A stretch of 64,000 nucleotides of DNA, from the NCBI GenBank assembly GCA_033239525.1, contig BSYO01000014.1, positions 8,696,404-8,760,403 on the forward strand. The letters are read 5' to 3'. The stretch comes from Nepenthes gracilis. Lineage: Eukaryota > Streptophyta > Magnoliopsida > Caryophyllales > Nepenthaceae. A program made the translations under genes and the position numbers. Below are positions 1 through 10,728 of this stretch, one piece after another; position 1 is the stretch's first letter, and every line of letters begins with the position of its first letter. The notes under the pieces were generated by a model. That model made no database searches. It had not been told where the DNA came from and worked only from the letters and a program-made list of their open reading frames with translations.

Positions 1-695
1 TGCGCCCATTTAATGGGCTCGGGCCTTGTGACGGTCCCAACGCCGAGATCGGACGCTCGACATATATGCATCATTGGGGCGTGGGGATTCCAATTTTGGG
101 GTCAATTTCATGATACGGGGTGGAAGCGGAAACCCAAAATCCCGTAGGTTAGGAGTTTGGTAAAACCCACCCCGGGCGAATCGGACACGAATCGGACAAC
201 TAATTATATTTTCATGGACCTCGAAGGCATGGGTTTTGAATGTCCTAACATTCCCGTGGATATCGATACAAAATACCCAACGAAAATACATAAAACAACG
301 AAAGAGAACGAGAAGTGGGTATGAGAACACTTGCCTCGACGCGTGCTTTCACCTTTATACGCTTTCGGGCGGAATCGGACTCCGGGCTCGATCTCCTTCC
401 TTCTCTCTCTGATCGCGCTCTTTCTCTCTCTCCGAAAAACCCTCGCCGATCGAAAATGAGGAGAACAAATCGCGCGGCGCAATATATCGCTGCGCCCGGC
501 CGCTTTCGGCCCGGCGTGCTCACTGCCGGCCACCGCTCGAGGCCACGCGGAGCCCCGGACGCTCAGCTCCAGCGGCCGGACGATAATTTCCCGATTTTTC
601 TTCGATATCAAACCTAATCATCCCATAAGATTAGTATTGATCATTAACATACTAATCACCTCATAATTGTCGGGTTCACCGTCAGGAACCTCACA
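1..695 (-). mobile_element. LTR fragment related to element B (5' part of the LTR in element sense)
   Basis: This stretch aligns with the right-hand part of both B LTRs (about 20040-20825 and 26040-26832), including the block around 'catgggtttt' and 'cctaacattcc' and the terminal '...ggaacctcaca' at 685-695. It enters from outside the window, so the other end is unseen. Read on the minus strand it starts with TGTGAGG, as B does. A TATA-like core lies near 480-490 with a pyrimidine-rich tract beside it, matching the TATA region of B. The several ORFs of about 100 codons here are frames through this LTR and match no known protein. It is more diverged from B than the two B LTRs are from each other. 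Confidence 0.85.
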
Positions 696-739
696 ACCAT
701 TGACGGAGGTTATTTAAGGAGAATAACCGATCCGTCACA
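696..739 (+). repeat. Short inverted piece of the opposite end of a B-type LTR
   Basis: Read as its reverse complement, 698-739 starts TGTGACGG and continues like the first 42 bases of the B LTR (compare 18079-18120). It directly abuts the LTR end at 695 in inverted orientation. Beyond 739 the sequence no longer resembles any LTR here. This is a rearranged junction (inversion, or head-to-tail fusion of two copies) and not an intact terminus. Confidence 0.75.
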
Positions 740-1999
740 TTGGGCCTGGCCCATATAAGGTTTTTACCTTTTCTCGGTCCACTACTACAGTGCTTCCGAT
801 CAACAGAAATATTGACTGTCTTGAGGGACCGTGTTGGTCGCCTAGTTGGGCTTTCATACGGTCAACGCTAACGTTGACCATCCAAATGCGCGTCGGGGCT
901 TTTTTGAATTTTGGGTCGTTTTTCTTATTGGGCCTGCCTTCTATGGGCTTACCCATCATAACTTAATAATAAATTTTAAATTATATAATAGGTATTTATA
1001 AATTTATTAATAAAAAATAAAATATTTTTAAAAAATATTAAATGATATTATTTTAGTTATTTTTAAGTAGTATTCATAATCAACTCAATCGTCAATACAT
1101 ATTCATTGTTAAAAATTGTTAGAATAAAATAAAAATAATATACGATTTTTAACATTTGATAAGTTAAGTTTCATTATATTGGATAATAGATTTTCATCTT
1201 CTTATAATTCAATTCATTTTATTGGCAAAACATCTTGAACTACTTAATCCTGAAACAAATTCTTATCTCTTACTTCTTTCTCTTTTGTCCTTTTGTATTT
1301 CCTTTTCATTAAACAAATAGAGTGATTCTGGAAAAATTAGATGTTTTGATAAATAGAATAATGTTTTTTATTTTTTTATATAAAAATAAATAAATTGTAA
1401 AATATATTTGACATAAAGAATAATAATATAATATTATATTTTGTATGGATGATTTATCATTCAAAAATTAAACAACAATTGACATTTACATAAAAAATAG
1501 TTAAATTATTATTTTAAATATTGTCAAAAGTAATAAAAAAATATTATTAAATATTTTAAATTTATTTATAATAGTATTAATTATTTTTAAAATCTCAAAA
1601 ATGGCCATACAATATTTATTATAAAAATATTAAATTTTACTTATATATATTCTGAAATTAATTTTTGTTTAAATTATTTAAAAATAAATAATTTTATTTT
1701 TCATATTATGTGAAGACATTTTTTCATGCCTTGATTACAAGAAATAGCTCTTCAATTGAAATATATATTTTATCAATTCTTCTCGATATTATAATTAATC
1801 ATACTGAAAAACTCATAATATTTTCTTCATGTATTGCTCTAGTTATCCAATACCTTTAGAACTTTATAGGTATAATAATTTCTATATATATTTTTTTAAA
1901 AATAGTTCATTCCTAACTGTTAATTAATTTAATTATAAAAAAATATTATATACTATTTGAACATTTTACAGGGAGTGGCAAGAAGTAGAAAAAAGTATA
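740..1999. other. Unassigned non-coding DNA, mostly AT-rich
   Basis: From 740 to about 960 the sequence is of mixed composition and holds a GGGCC/GGCCC inverted repeat at 741-752. From 960 to 2000 it is very AT-rich with many runs of A and T. No credible coding frame, structural RNA or transposon terminus was recognised. A degenerate repeat relic is possible. Confidence 0.6.
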
Positions 2000-2309
2000 G
2001 TAATATAATGGGTATGATCGTTACGGATCCAAAATTTGAACAAGTCGGGTCAAATCAAATACTCGGTTTGAATCTTTACATCATTAACCTAAAACAAGGG
2101 GTCGGTGTGACGGAAAGATCATCCCCGTCAAACACTTAAATACTCCAGTCGATGCTTGATCTTTGAATTAAAAAGGTGAAAGTAAGAATGTAAGGAAATA
2201 CAGAGAGTGTTTGAGATGGGTGATTGCTGTCGTTGAGAGAGACTTTGGTGGCTTGTGAGAAGCATTAGTTTTAGGCGCTGTATTCACTGGGAACATAGCG
2301 GTAGAGAGC

Positions 2310-2433
2310 GAGAGAGTGTTCATAGTTTGAAAGTGTGTAAACTTTTCAGTAGAGAGCTCTTGTAAGCAAATGAGAGTGTTCATAGTCTAAAAGTGTGTAA
2401 ACTTTTTAGTAGAGGGCTTTTGTGAGCAAACGA
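2310..2433. repeat. Tandem repeat, two units of 61-63 bp
   Basis: Two adjacent units (about 2310-2370 and 2371-2433) share 'gagtgttcatag', 'aagtgtgtaaac' and 'gtagag', with a few substitutions. Confidence 0.85.
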
Positions 2434-2462
2434 GAGCGTGCCTTGGAGTGATAACTCCATGG

Positions 2463-2472
2463 CCTTTTATAG
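2463..2472 (-). promoter_or_regulatory. TATA box on the minus strand
   Basis: On the minus strand the sequence reads CTATAAAAGG, close to the plant TATA consensus. It is probably the promoter of an unidentified LTR. The assignment rests on sequence alone. Confidence 0.4.
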
Positions 2473-2760
2473 TTGTTATGCTGGGTGGCTTTCCTTGTGC
2501 AAAAAGGCTTAATTTTTACGCTCTGTTGGGCTCACTGTCTTTTCTAGCGTGGAGCTTTTATGGCCGATGCTTGTCGATGTCTTGATTGTTTTAAACCCCT
2601 GCGTTACGTAGTTAGGGTTTATTGTAGACGAGAAGGAGAATTGCGATACTTTTCTTAGGATGTGTATTGAATACGGTGATAATGGTTGCGAAGTTGAAAT
2701 TATCTTACGTGAAGAGTGTGAAATCAAGGAGAGAATGACTTCTTTGGTTGTGGACGATCG

Positions 2761-3075
2761 TGTGGGCTAAATTAGGGCGACCTGTAAGGCTGGTATTCAA
2801 GTAATTAGACAAACCTACTCTTGGTCAAGCGGACTTCTCTTAGTCAAGCAGTTGATCGTTTTGGTAAAATTAAATACATCCTAATCTCTTATTAAGGCAC
2901 CCTCTGGCTCACTTGGTCTTTCATCAGAATAGGCGGTGGCATTGACGTCAAGTACAAATGAGTTGTTGTGGTTTGAATTGTCCTTAACAACGTGGTAATT
3001 ATTGTGCATCGGGATAAATTGTAATTATGATATTCTAAAATAATGTCAGTATTTATATACAATATAGTCGATATG
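2761..3075. other. Unassigned flank upstream of element C
   Basis: Nothing recognisable is encoded here. The stretch ends where the C LTR begins. No TSD can be tested because the right end of C has been lost. Confidence 0.5.
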
Positions 3076-4030
3076 TGTAACATTTAGAATATTTTTGTAT
3101 TAAATATAAATTATATAATAATTATTCAATCATTTTTTTTAAAGATAATAATATTAATTAATTAATTAATATATATATAAATAAATATATAATATAATAA
3201 TATAAAAGAAAAGAAAGAAAAATGAGAAAAATAAAGAGAGAAAGAAAGGAAGGAAGAAGGAGGAGAGGAAGAGAATGCCGGCTGATTCTGCTCCATGATG
3301 ACTTCCTTTTATTCAGCCAATCAGTTAGAAAACCAGCTTCCTTCTTCCTCTTGGTCGCCAGCTATATTTTTCTCCCTTTCAGTTGCTCTTATTCTCTTTT
3401 AAAGCGTTGCCTTCCTCTTATTCTTTTAGTTGTTACAGGCGAAATCAGAGAGAGAAAGACAAGAAAAGGGTCGTCGGAAGTTTGCTGCTGTTGCCGCTAT
3501 CGTTAATTGGTGCTGGAGGGAGCATTGCCGAGACTGTTCGAAGCCGCCACCATCGATATTTCTCACTATTGCTACAGTATCGTCACAAATTAGGCAAATT
3601 AATTTGTGACTTCTTTGCAAGTAATTTCGTGATTTTCCTCTCTACTGAGTAAACCCATTCTTTCCTTTTAAACGAGAATAATTCTTACATGCGTGATGAA
3701 ATTTGTGGAGAATCAATTGTAGTTGATGTCTAATATGAAATGGGTGAAACAAAGCCATCGCTCGGATGACACTAAAATAGGAAATTTAAGCATTGTCACT
3801 GAAATTGGGGTTTGATAATTTATGAAATTATGTTATAATTGTAAATTTGAAGATGAAAGTTGAGATTTCATTTACCTTGATGAAAATCCGATGAAATGTG
3901 AATAAACAAAGGGCTGTGCTCTGTTTTGTGAAACGAGTATGATAATGGTGGGTAAACAGGGAGCACGGGATACGAGAATATTAGTATAAAGATGTGTATG
4001 CAGTGTATACGTGTGTGAGAGAACTGGCAT

Positions 4031-4215
4031 GTGTGTGTTGTTTGTGTGTGTGTGTGTGGGTAAAATTTGGCAGCATGGGTGTGAGTGGCTGTGTGGGTTT
4101 GTGTGGGTGTAAACTGCTAGTATGGTGGGTTACTGGTAGTGGATGTGTGCTGGCAGTGTGAAGAGGTGCGGCTATATGTGTGTAGCCATGTGTGTGTGAG
4201 TAGTGCGGGTGTGCT
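4031..4215. repeat. GT-rich microsatellite-like tract in the C LTR
   Basis: Imperfect runs of TG/GT are interspersed with gtgggt and gtgtgc words. The tract continues after solo LTR E at about 6535-6655 and has its homologue at about 43400-43690, so it belongs to the LTR and is not a separate locus. Confidence 0.8.
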
Positions 4216-4218
4216 ACT
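4214..4218. repeat. Left TSD of solo LTR E (ctact)
   Basis: It is identical to 6529-6533 and directly abuts the LTR terminus. Confidence 0.9.
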
Positions 4219-4855
4219 TGTGGCGGAATGGATTTTTTTTTTTAAACTCCGCCATTCGCAACACAGGATCACAGATGTCATCTAGGACCCATATATTTTA
4301 ACCATAAAACACATAGCGGAAGCCAATCTAACATCTTGCGAAAATATCATATTCATTCCATAATATTCATTTCCGAATAGGCACAAATGTCTAATTATAA
4401 AAGTTTATGGAGTCTAACAATTCATTACACTAATTGATTATCCGTTGCAATCGTCAAAGGTGCTCCACGAATCATTCACGATCTTTGAGTTGGCTTTGAT
4501 CACTCTCTGTCGTGAGGCACAAATTCTAAATTTCCATCGGGGGAAAAAACATAAGCGATGGCGGAGAATGACAAAGTGCAGAGCAAATTTGCCATAATAC
4601 GTTATCATGTCACGATCTACATGATATGTACATAATATCATACCAGCTTGATTAGGATTGTTAATGTAGGAAATCGGGCAACATATATATACATAGCATT
4701 TGGCCGGAACAAAAAGCAAATCGAAAAGTCAGAATAGATAACATTTGCGTATAACACAATGTAGATCATAAATTTAGCTTCTTTTATTTATTTCATAACT
4801 GAAGAGGGGCTTTAATCGAGGATAGATTGTGCACATCTCCTCACAATCATGGCAA

Positions 4856-5010
4856 TACCTCTTCATACAAAGCCCCGAGGATAGCTTTCACTTCCACCTT
4901 GTACGAAGCCCCGAGGACGGCTATCATTACCTCCTTGTACAAAGCCCCGAGGACGGCTATCACTACCTCCTTGTGCAAAGCCTCGGGATGGCTATCACTT
5001 CCTCTCAGAC
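4856..5010. repeat. Tandem repeat of about 38 bp in solo LTR E
   Basis: About four units share 'aagccccgagga' and 'cctccttgtac'. The same unit, in reverse complement, forms the array at 49165-49278 in the F LTR and the array at the window end in I, with different copy numbers. Confidence 0.85.
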
Positions 5011-5399
5011 CAAAGCCAGAGGATGGCTCTCACTTGATTATCCTCGATTATCACCTTAAGGTCTAAGGCATGCCAGAGAACCTTATCTCCCAAAGTTAGA
5101 GTCAAAACTTATTTGTCTTATCGCAAAGCCGTTTCAACTTTCATTACGACTGCCGTTTCAAAATAATGTGCAGTGAGTCTTAATTTCACATGCAAAGATA
5201 AAATTGAACTTGATTTCATGCAAAGGGGCCGAACTTGATTTTTATGTTCAAAATGGCCGGTTTTGATTTCAACATGCAAGCTGGTTTCGATTTCAAACAT
5301 GCAAGGGCTGGTTTTCGATTTCAACATGCAAGCCGGTTCCGATTTCAAACATGCAAAGGTCGGTTTCCAATTTCATATTCAAAGGTGGCCGGTTCCATC

Positions 5400-5700
5400 T
5401 TTACACAAGGGAAGGCTGAACTTGATTTTCACCAAGGGAAGGCCGAACTCGATTTTTCATCAAGGGAAAGCCGAACTCGATTTTTCATCAAGGGGAAAGC
5501 CGAACTCGATTTTTCATCAAGGGGAAAGCCGAACTCGATTTTTCATCAAGGGAAGCCGTACTTCTTTCATTCTTATGGGGAGGGCCGAACTTGATTTAGC
5601 ATCAAGGGAGGCCGAACTTCTTTCATTCATATGGGGTGGGCCGAACTTGATTTAGCATCAAGGGGAGGCCGAACTTGATTTAGTCTTAAGGTGGGGGCCG
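5400..5700. repeat. Tandem repeat of about 30 bp in solo LTR E
   Basis: Units share 'gccgaactcgatttttcatc' and then drift to 'gccgaacttgatttagcatc'. Around eight imperfect units are visible. Overlapping frames of about 120 codons here are a product of the repeat period. Confidence 0.85.
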
Positions 5701-6177
5701 GTTTCAATTTTATCAAAAGCGAGTTCATATTATGCATGCTGGTTTCATATCATGCCGGTTTCGATTAAAGCCGATTTCGGGATCAAAGAGCAAATGCTGT
5801 GTTTTAAATTACAATGCAAGGCCGATTTGATTATTCTTTAAGGCGGTTTCAAATCAAAGAGCTTATACGTCACTTTATAAAGCCAGTCTACTTTTTCATA
5901 ATTAAATGAATGGTCATCATCTGAATCATGCAATAATTAAACTTTATGCGTGCGAACATCATGAAATAACTGAACATCATTAGTTATACTTGCATTAAAA
6001 ACATGAATTTAAAAAGGTGAGTACACTTGCGACATTCTTAAAAACAAAACTTAAAGCTATAACGTTCAAGTACACTTGCACGACAGCGTTTGTTCACCTT
6101 TACCGGCGACTTTCTCCCCTCTACTCCTCTTTGTTCTTCTCGTTGGTTATTCGTGCCGGCTTCCTTGGCCATTTGAG

Positions 6178-6189
6178 CATTTATAGAGG
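6178..6189 (-). promoter_or_regulatory. TATA box of solo LTR E
   Basis: The minus strand reads CTATAAATG. Upstream (higher coordinates, 6195-6330) lie copies of the 'aagtac..aagtaggtaac' type repeat found before the F TATA box. Position and context match the F LTR promoter. Confidence 0.55.
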
Positions 6190-6528
6190 AGGGGGTTAGG
6201 TGGAGTAAGTGGGGTAAGTCACTTGCTTGATCAGCTCTTTTCGGAGGATAGGTGGGAGTAAGTAGTTAGTTTACTTACTCAAGTACTTCCCTTAAGATCA
6301 GAATGGTGTAGTTTACTTACTCCATTTAGTCGATGCTTGGTTGGATTCTAACTAAATAGTAAAGTTGGCTTTTGGCTTTAGTTGCTATTAATTTATTCAG
6401 GTCAACTTTTCGGTCAATGCTCCTTATTCTAATTAAGCCATCTCCCTTGTCATGTTTCATTTCTTTCATTGAAGACCGGTCAATAATTTCAACTCCAACC
6501 TTGAGCCTCTTAATTTTTGGACCTCACA

Positions 6529-6533
6529 CTACT
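6529..6533. repeat. Right TSD of solo LTR E (ctact)
   Basis: It is identical to 4214-4218. Confidence 0.9.
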
Positions 6534-8156
6534 GCTATGTGTGTATGTTCCCTGCATGTGTATTTAAGTGTGTGTAGTGTGTGTTGGCAGTGTAGGTGTG
6601 TGTGTGCTAGTAGCGTGTGTGTATATGAATGTGTTGTGTACATGTAATATGATCGTGCATGTTAAATTTTAGAGAGTGAGGTTGATGACGTCATCCAAAT
6701 TCATTAGAAGCTCGTATATATATATATACATTTTTTTAGGATAGTTGATTATTGGGGTTTTGTCCGTAGTGACAAGTAATAATTAATTATAGCCTTGGTA
6801 ATAAGTTTTATATTAGACCGGGATGGATGACTAGTTAAATACTTTGATTGATTGAAATATATTATTTTTGGTTTGTTTTTTGTTCATTTTTTATTCCATG
6901 ATAAATTCTTTTGTGTTAGTTTTAATTGTGTAAGTATAATCATTGTCAGCACTGAACAACATTTATATTGTTATAATTATAAAGCCTTCTTTGCGTCATA
7001 TTCAATTGCAAAGGCTTTCTATGGTAAAGGTTAAGGAGAGCATATGAAAATATTAAGGTATCTTGTCGAATGGGAGGCTATGACACCTTAGTGTGGTTTA
7101 CACTTATCCAATACTGGTTTTCATATCATAGTAGTGATGAGGTATGCTATTATTATGGAGGAATGTTTATAACCTTGTTACCATCGTAGGAGATGATATT
7201 AGGAATATTATTAGCTACAGGTATCATAAATGGTATGAGTATGGTATAGATACAACATTTAGGAACATTGTAGAGGTAGTGAAGATACCATAGATAACCT
7301 CATGTCACTTACCCAACTGTTGGGGCATAAATATGTGGCTTTTGGTTCTCGATGGTAGAATAAGGTCCAATAAGATTATTTGTGATATCTCATTATTATT
7401 GATATCTCTTGAGTTTGAAAATCAATGGAATCTACGAGTTGTATATGGTAGAATCCATGTGTCGGATTCTACGCTATCCGAATTTAGTGGAATCCATATT
7501 ATTCATTGTTATTTGATATTCAGGTTGTTCACATTGATATTCAAACCAAAAAATCCCCGTTTATCCTTTGATATTTGATTCTGAGGGACTGTTGCTTATT
7601 ATTGATGAATCTTATCATCTTTGCCACATGAGAGTTCAGGGTGACTTGCTTTACTTCTACTTTTGAGTCGTGATATGATAAAAATACAGACTTTTAGATA
7701 TATTTATCTATTAAATATTATATTTCTATTGTAACTTTTGGCATATATCATTTATTATATATCTGATATATTTATTGTTATTACTTATTTTTTATTTATT
7801 ATCACTTGTTTGGTATTTAGCTCATTTTTACTATTTCTTTCTTCCAAAGTAGCATAATTTAGAGAAGGATGACTCTAGAGATGGATAAGGAGCTGTGGCA
7901 AGAGATATTATGAAGTACCGTTGGAGAGAGTGTTTAGCTTATACTCTAGATATACATTCTAATATTTTATTTCATTTTGTTAAGATTTCTTTTTTGGAGT
8001 TATGTTTTTTCCAAACTTTCTTTAGAGGATATTTAGATTATTATTATAATCATGTTTTATCAATTGTGGATATGCTATATGTTGATTTGAGGCTTATGAT
8101 TTTTTTTATGTGATCTAATTTGGGCGATGGTCGTGTACCAGGTTTGGGTCGTCAGA
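6529..8156 (+). repeat. Element C 5' LTR, second part
   Basis: It continues the C LTR after E. It matches 43590-43801 of the 3' copy up to 'tatatacattt', beyond which the 3' copy is lost. It ends near 8156 just before a degenerate tRNA-Met primer site. Short frames inside are not supported as genes. The LTR without E would be about 2.77 kb. Confidence 0.75.
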
Positions 8157-8158
8157 CC

Positions 8159-8175
8159 TTTATGATAACAGAGAA
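8159..8175 (+). promoter_or_regulatory. Degenerate primer binding site (PBS) of element C (tRNA-iMet type)
   Basis: The sequence 'tatgataacagag' corresponds to the canonical TGGTATCAGAGC site with several changes. Its position directly after the 5' LTR and about 220 bp before the gag remnant supports it. Confidence 0.55.
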
Positions 8176-8394
8176 TTAAGGTTCTATGAGAATATTTGAG
8201 GAATTTAAATTTTTTTTTGATATTTGAAAATATTAGGCAAGTCGATAATGTTGATTAACTTAGGGTTATTTTTAGAGCTCTCGGTCAGGATAAATGACTA
8301 TGTGCATTGTAAAAAAATTTATGATTTATTTGAAATTCTAATTTTATTTTACTTTATTACAGTGTTGTCTGACAATGCTAGTATCCACCCGGGG

Positions 8395-8586
8395 AGTTAA
8401 GCAAGAGGCCCAGGATAGTTAGCGGCACCTGTTGATATGGTTAGGGTAGTTGATGCTCTCCGTCAGCTCACTGGATTGGTGACTCAGGTTAATTAGAGCA
8501 CAAGTTCTAAGACGTGCACTAGCAAAGAAAAAGAAGAGAAATCTATTTAGAGATTTCATGGATTAGAGACTCTCAGAGTTCATAGG
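8395..8586 (+). pseudogene. gag: Element C gag, N-terminal remnant
   Basis: One frame reads with stops as LAAPVDMVRVVDALRQLTG, then a Ser/Thr/Lys-rich segment, then RFHGLETLRVHR. This is the usual start of a Tekay-type Gag: a variable N-terminus, then the segment leading into the capsid domain. Gag forms the virus-like particle. In-frame TAG codons and the insertion of solo LTR J at 8587 break it. It continues at about 10600 and, after element A, at 28136. Confidence 0.65.
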
Positions 8587-10595
8587 TGTGACGGACCAAA
8601 TTCTAACCGAAAAGCGACAAGGTTTCATCTATAAAATGTCCATTAGACAAATATAAATCTATACAATACCCTATACAACATACATATCATAACAACAATC
8701 ATACACAGGATCCAAAATGCCACAACCCATTCATGGCACTAACGTTATATCTCCGGGTACAACGTCAACTCATAAGAGATACCACTAGGTACCTAAATAA
8801 TTCATAATAACCTGTGAAAGCATATACAATCAACAATGTACAGTGAAACTAAGCTATATTGTCCATCATCAACACAACAAATACATATCTATCAGAAGGT
8901 ACAAAAATTTCCTCCATACATAAGTATAAAACTATAAAAATCTAAGTCTACAGACTAATCTTCGAAGTCCAATACCTTGCCAACTACTAATCTCTATTCC
9001 ACCTCATCAGGTATAATTTCCTACTCATTTGAAGGTAAGAAAATAGTAAAGAGTGAGCCAAATGTTTAATAAGGCACAATATAATAAAAAATAATAAATA
9101 ATATACTCAAAATAAATCAAGAGAAGGGAATGGGAGCATAATATGGATGCATAAACATGAAGCATGATAAAATGTACTTTATGAAACACATTTATCTTTT
9201 CACATTTTATATCTGATTCATTTAGCTTCTAAAGTATGTAGAAATTCTTTCGTTATTTAGGAATCAGGGCCAGTAAACCTTACCAGTTAACGGAGTAGTC
9301 AAACGAAGAACGGAATATATATGTATCCACGCATTTTAAGGTGCTACTCATGATACCTTAAACTTTAACATCCCATGGCGGACGGTATACCTTTCACCTG
9401 ATATATGAGGTCAGATGACACAAATGCCACCATAGCATCTCCTGTGGCCCAGGAGTATTCCTCGGTCTATCACTGTAGTATTCTAAAATATGTTAGGAAA
9501 TACTACCCTCTAAAATATAAATCTTTGGTCCAATTTTATGATTACTTATTCTTAAGGGAAAGTGTACCATATTCTTATAGAAAGTTCTCACTCACTGGAG
9601 AATAAATAATTAAATATAACAAATTGTGGAGTTTCCTTTTATGCTTTGCATTATTCTCATATTTCTCAGATACAGAAACATATTACCATTCACTTGGGAG
9701 CTTAAGTCTTTACATAATTTTCAATGCATGCACAAATTAACATAAAGCTTGGGGAATATTAGAAAATCCTAACCATGTCGAGCTAAATAAAACTTTGTGG
9801 TTTTCAGATAACAAATCCATTTACAAAAGCATCCAATAATATTTTCAAAACATACAACATAATATATACCAAATACATGTGAACAATTACCAAATAATCG
9901 TGTTCATATGCTAGGGTTCCAAGTTTTAAGTCCACATTATACATAAATTCTAAAATAAATGGGAAAAAATACGGGGCGTGGGGTTAGGGTTTCGTAGGAA
10001 GCATAATACCTCATAAAACTTAGAAATTGAATATAAAATCAAATGAGTTTTAGAAAATACAAATTTAGATAGATATAGGAATAAAAATACCCAAAGAGAA
10101 TGGAATAAAAAGTGCAATAAGAGAAAGAAAAGTATATGGGTGCATTTGTCTCGACCCGATCTACAACTTCCTTCACTAGCTCTAAGTCGGAAACAAACTC
10201 GGTGCTTCGATCTCCTCCTCTCTTCTCCTTCGCATTCTCTCTCATCTCTTCGATCTGCCAAATGACCGAAAAGAAACCTCTCACATTTAAATACATAGAT
10301 CATCGCGCTGAGCACTAGTCGAGTGAGTGTCGCGATAATAACACTGAACAGCGCCAAGCGCGCCTGTCAAGGCACTTCGTGCACCCATACACTAGATTTG
10401 GGCCTCTTGCTGGCGTTGAGTGGCCAAGAAAATAACTACCCTGAATGGGCGCCTGGCGCCGCCTGGGCGCCCGAAGAAAGGCCTCCACCGATACCCTATT
10501 CTACTTCAAACTTAATTTTTCACATATTAAGTCTAATTTAATTATATTATCTTAATTATCTCCAATTATAATATTTTTAAAATTGAAACCTCACC
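8587..10595 (-). mobile_element. Solo LTR J, relative of A and B LTRs, inserted in C gag
   Basis: It starts TGTGACGG and ends AACCTCAC, like the A and B LTRs. Internally it keeps the shared 'cacaggatcc...ccattcatggc' block (8703-8735), a 'gtgagcca' motif (about 9048) and a pyrimidine-rich leader tract (10140-10290). C gag resumes right after it. The 5 bp flanks (atagg and gggag) do not match, so either the right terminus has drifted by a few bases or the target site has decayed. No second LTR or internal region is present. Confidence 0.7.
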
Positions 10596-10599
10596 GGGA

Positions 10600-10728
10600 G
10601 AGCCACAGACCCTCCTAAAACTAACTATTAGATGGAAAGGCTAGAAAAGGCTTTCATAGTGATTAAGTATCCTTTTAATGATTGGGTTCACTTTGCTACA
10701 TATAAGCTTAGTGGTGAGGCTAAGCACT
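10600..10728 (+). pseudogene. gag: Element C gag, middle remnant up to element A
   Basis: The frame reads MERLEKAFIVIKYPFNDW and then VHFATYKLSGEAKH, the conserved capsid segment of Ty3/gypsy Gag (consensus ...GEAxxWW). Element A cuts it within the 'GEAKHWWN' region. The frame resumes at 28136 as WNARL. Confidence 0.85.
10724..10728. repeat. Left TSD of element A (gcact)
   Basis: It is identical to 28131-28135 and lies inside C gag. Confidence 0.93.

Larger units (their letters stand above)
2000..2760 (-). repeat. LTR-like or promoter-like unassigned repeat
   Basis: On the minus strand this stretch has a good TATA box near 2463-2472, followed downstream (lower coordinates) by a tandem duplication and a pyrimidine-rich leader. 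The arrangement resembles plant LTR promoters such as that of element D. I found no matching second copy in the window and no termini, so its identity is open. Short frames here (for example 2168-2383 minus) follow the tandem repeat and are not judged genes. Confidence 0.35.
3076..4218 (+). repeat. Element C 5' LTR, first part (before solo LTR E)
   Basis: It begins TGTAACATT, like the 3' LTR copy at 32280 (TGCAACATT). It stays alignable through 'aattattcaatcatt', the A/G-rich tract at 3205-3260 (compare 42592-42660) and the GT-rich region (compare 43400-43600). The copies differ at well over one base in ten by eye, so C is old. Its last five bases, ctact (4214-4218), are the left target-site copy of solo LTR E. 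Confidence 0.85.
4219..6528 (-). mobile_element. Solo LTR E, F-family relative, inserted in the C 5' LTR
   Basis: The 2310 bp LTR is bounded by TGTGGCGG on the left and CCTCACA on the right and flanked by the perfect 5 bp target duplication ctact (4214-4218 and 6529-6533). The C LTR resumes exactly after it, and the uninterrupted site survives in the 3' C LTR near 43590. On the minus strand it starts TGTGAGGTCC and shares with the F LTR a TTGACC-containing head, direct repeats before a TATA box, the 'ccgaggacggc' tandem array and a '(g)cggaagcc' motif near the end. No internal region or second LTR remains, so it is a product of LTR-LTR recombination. Confidence 0.93.

Noticed and set aside
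10..617. Overlapping frames of 92-135 codons on both strands
   Set aside because: They lie in the B-type LTR fragment. Counterparts in the two B LTRs (around 20284-20750 and 26282-26690) keep neither frame nor start, and no protein family fits.
3222..3652. Small frames in the A/G-rich part of the C LTR
   Set aside because: The equivalent region at 42600-43050 has stops and shifts, and the composition alone explains the frames.
5235..5655. Frames of 119-130 codons with internal repeats, resembling a repeat protein
   Set aside because: They derive from the 30 bp tandem repeat inside solo LTR E. Frames drift with indels and there is no start context.
5400..5700. CRISPR-like regular repeats
   Set aside because: Units are adjacent tandem repeats with no unique spacers, inside a plant LTR.
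6372..6647. 91-codon frame with Cys- and Val-rich end
   Set aside because: It spans the E/C junction and the GT-rich microsatellite, so it cannot be an ancestral gene.
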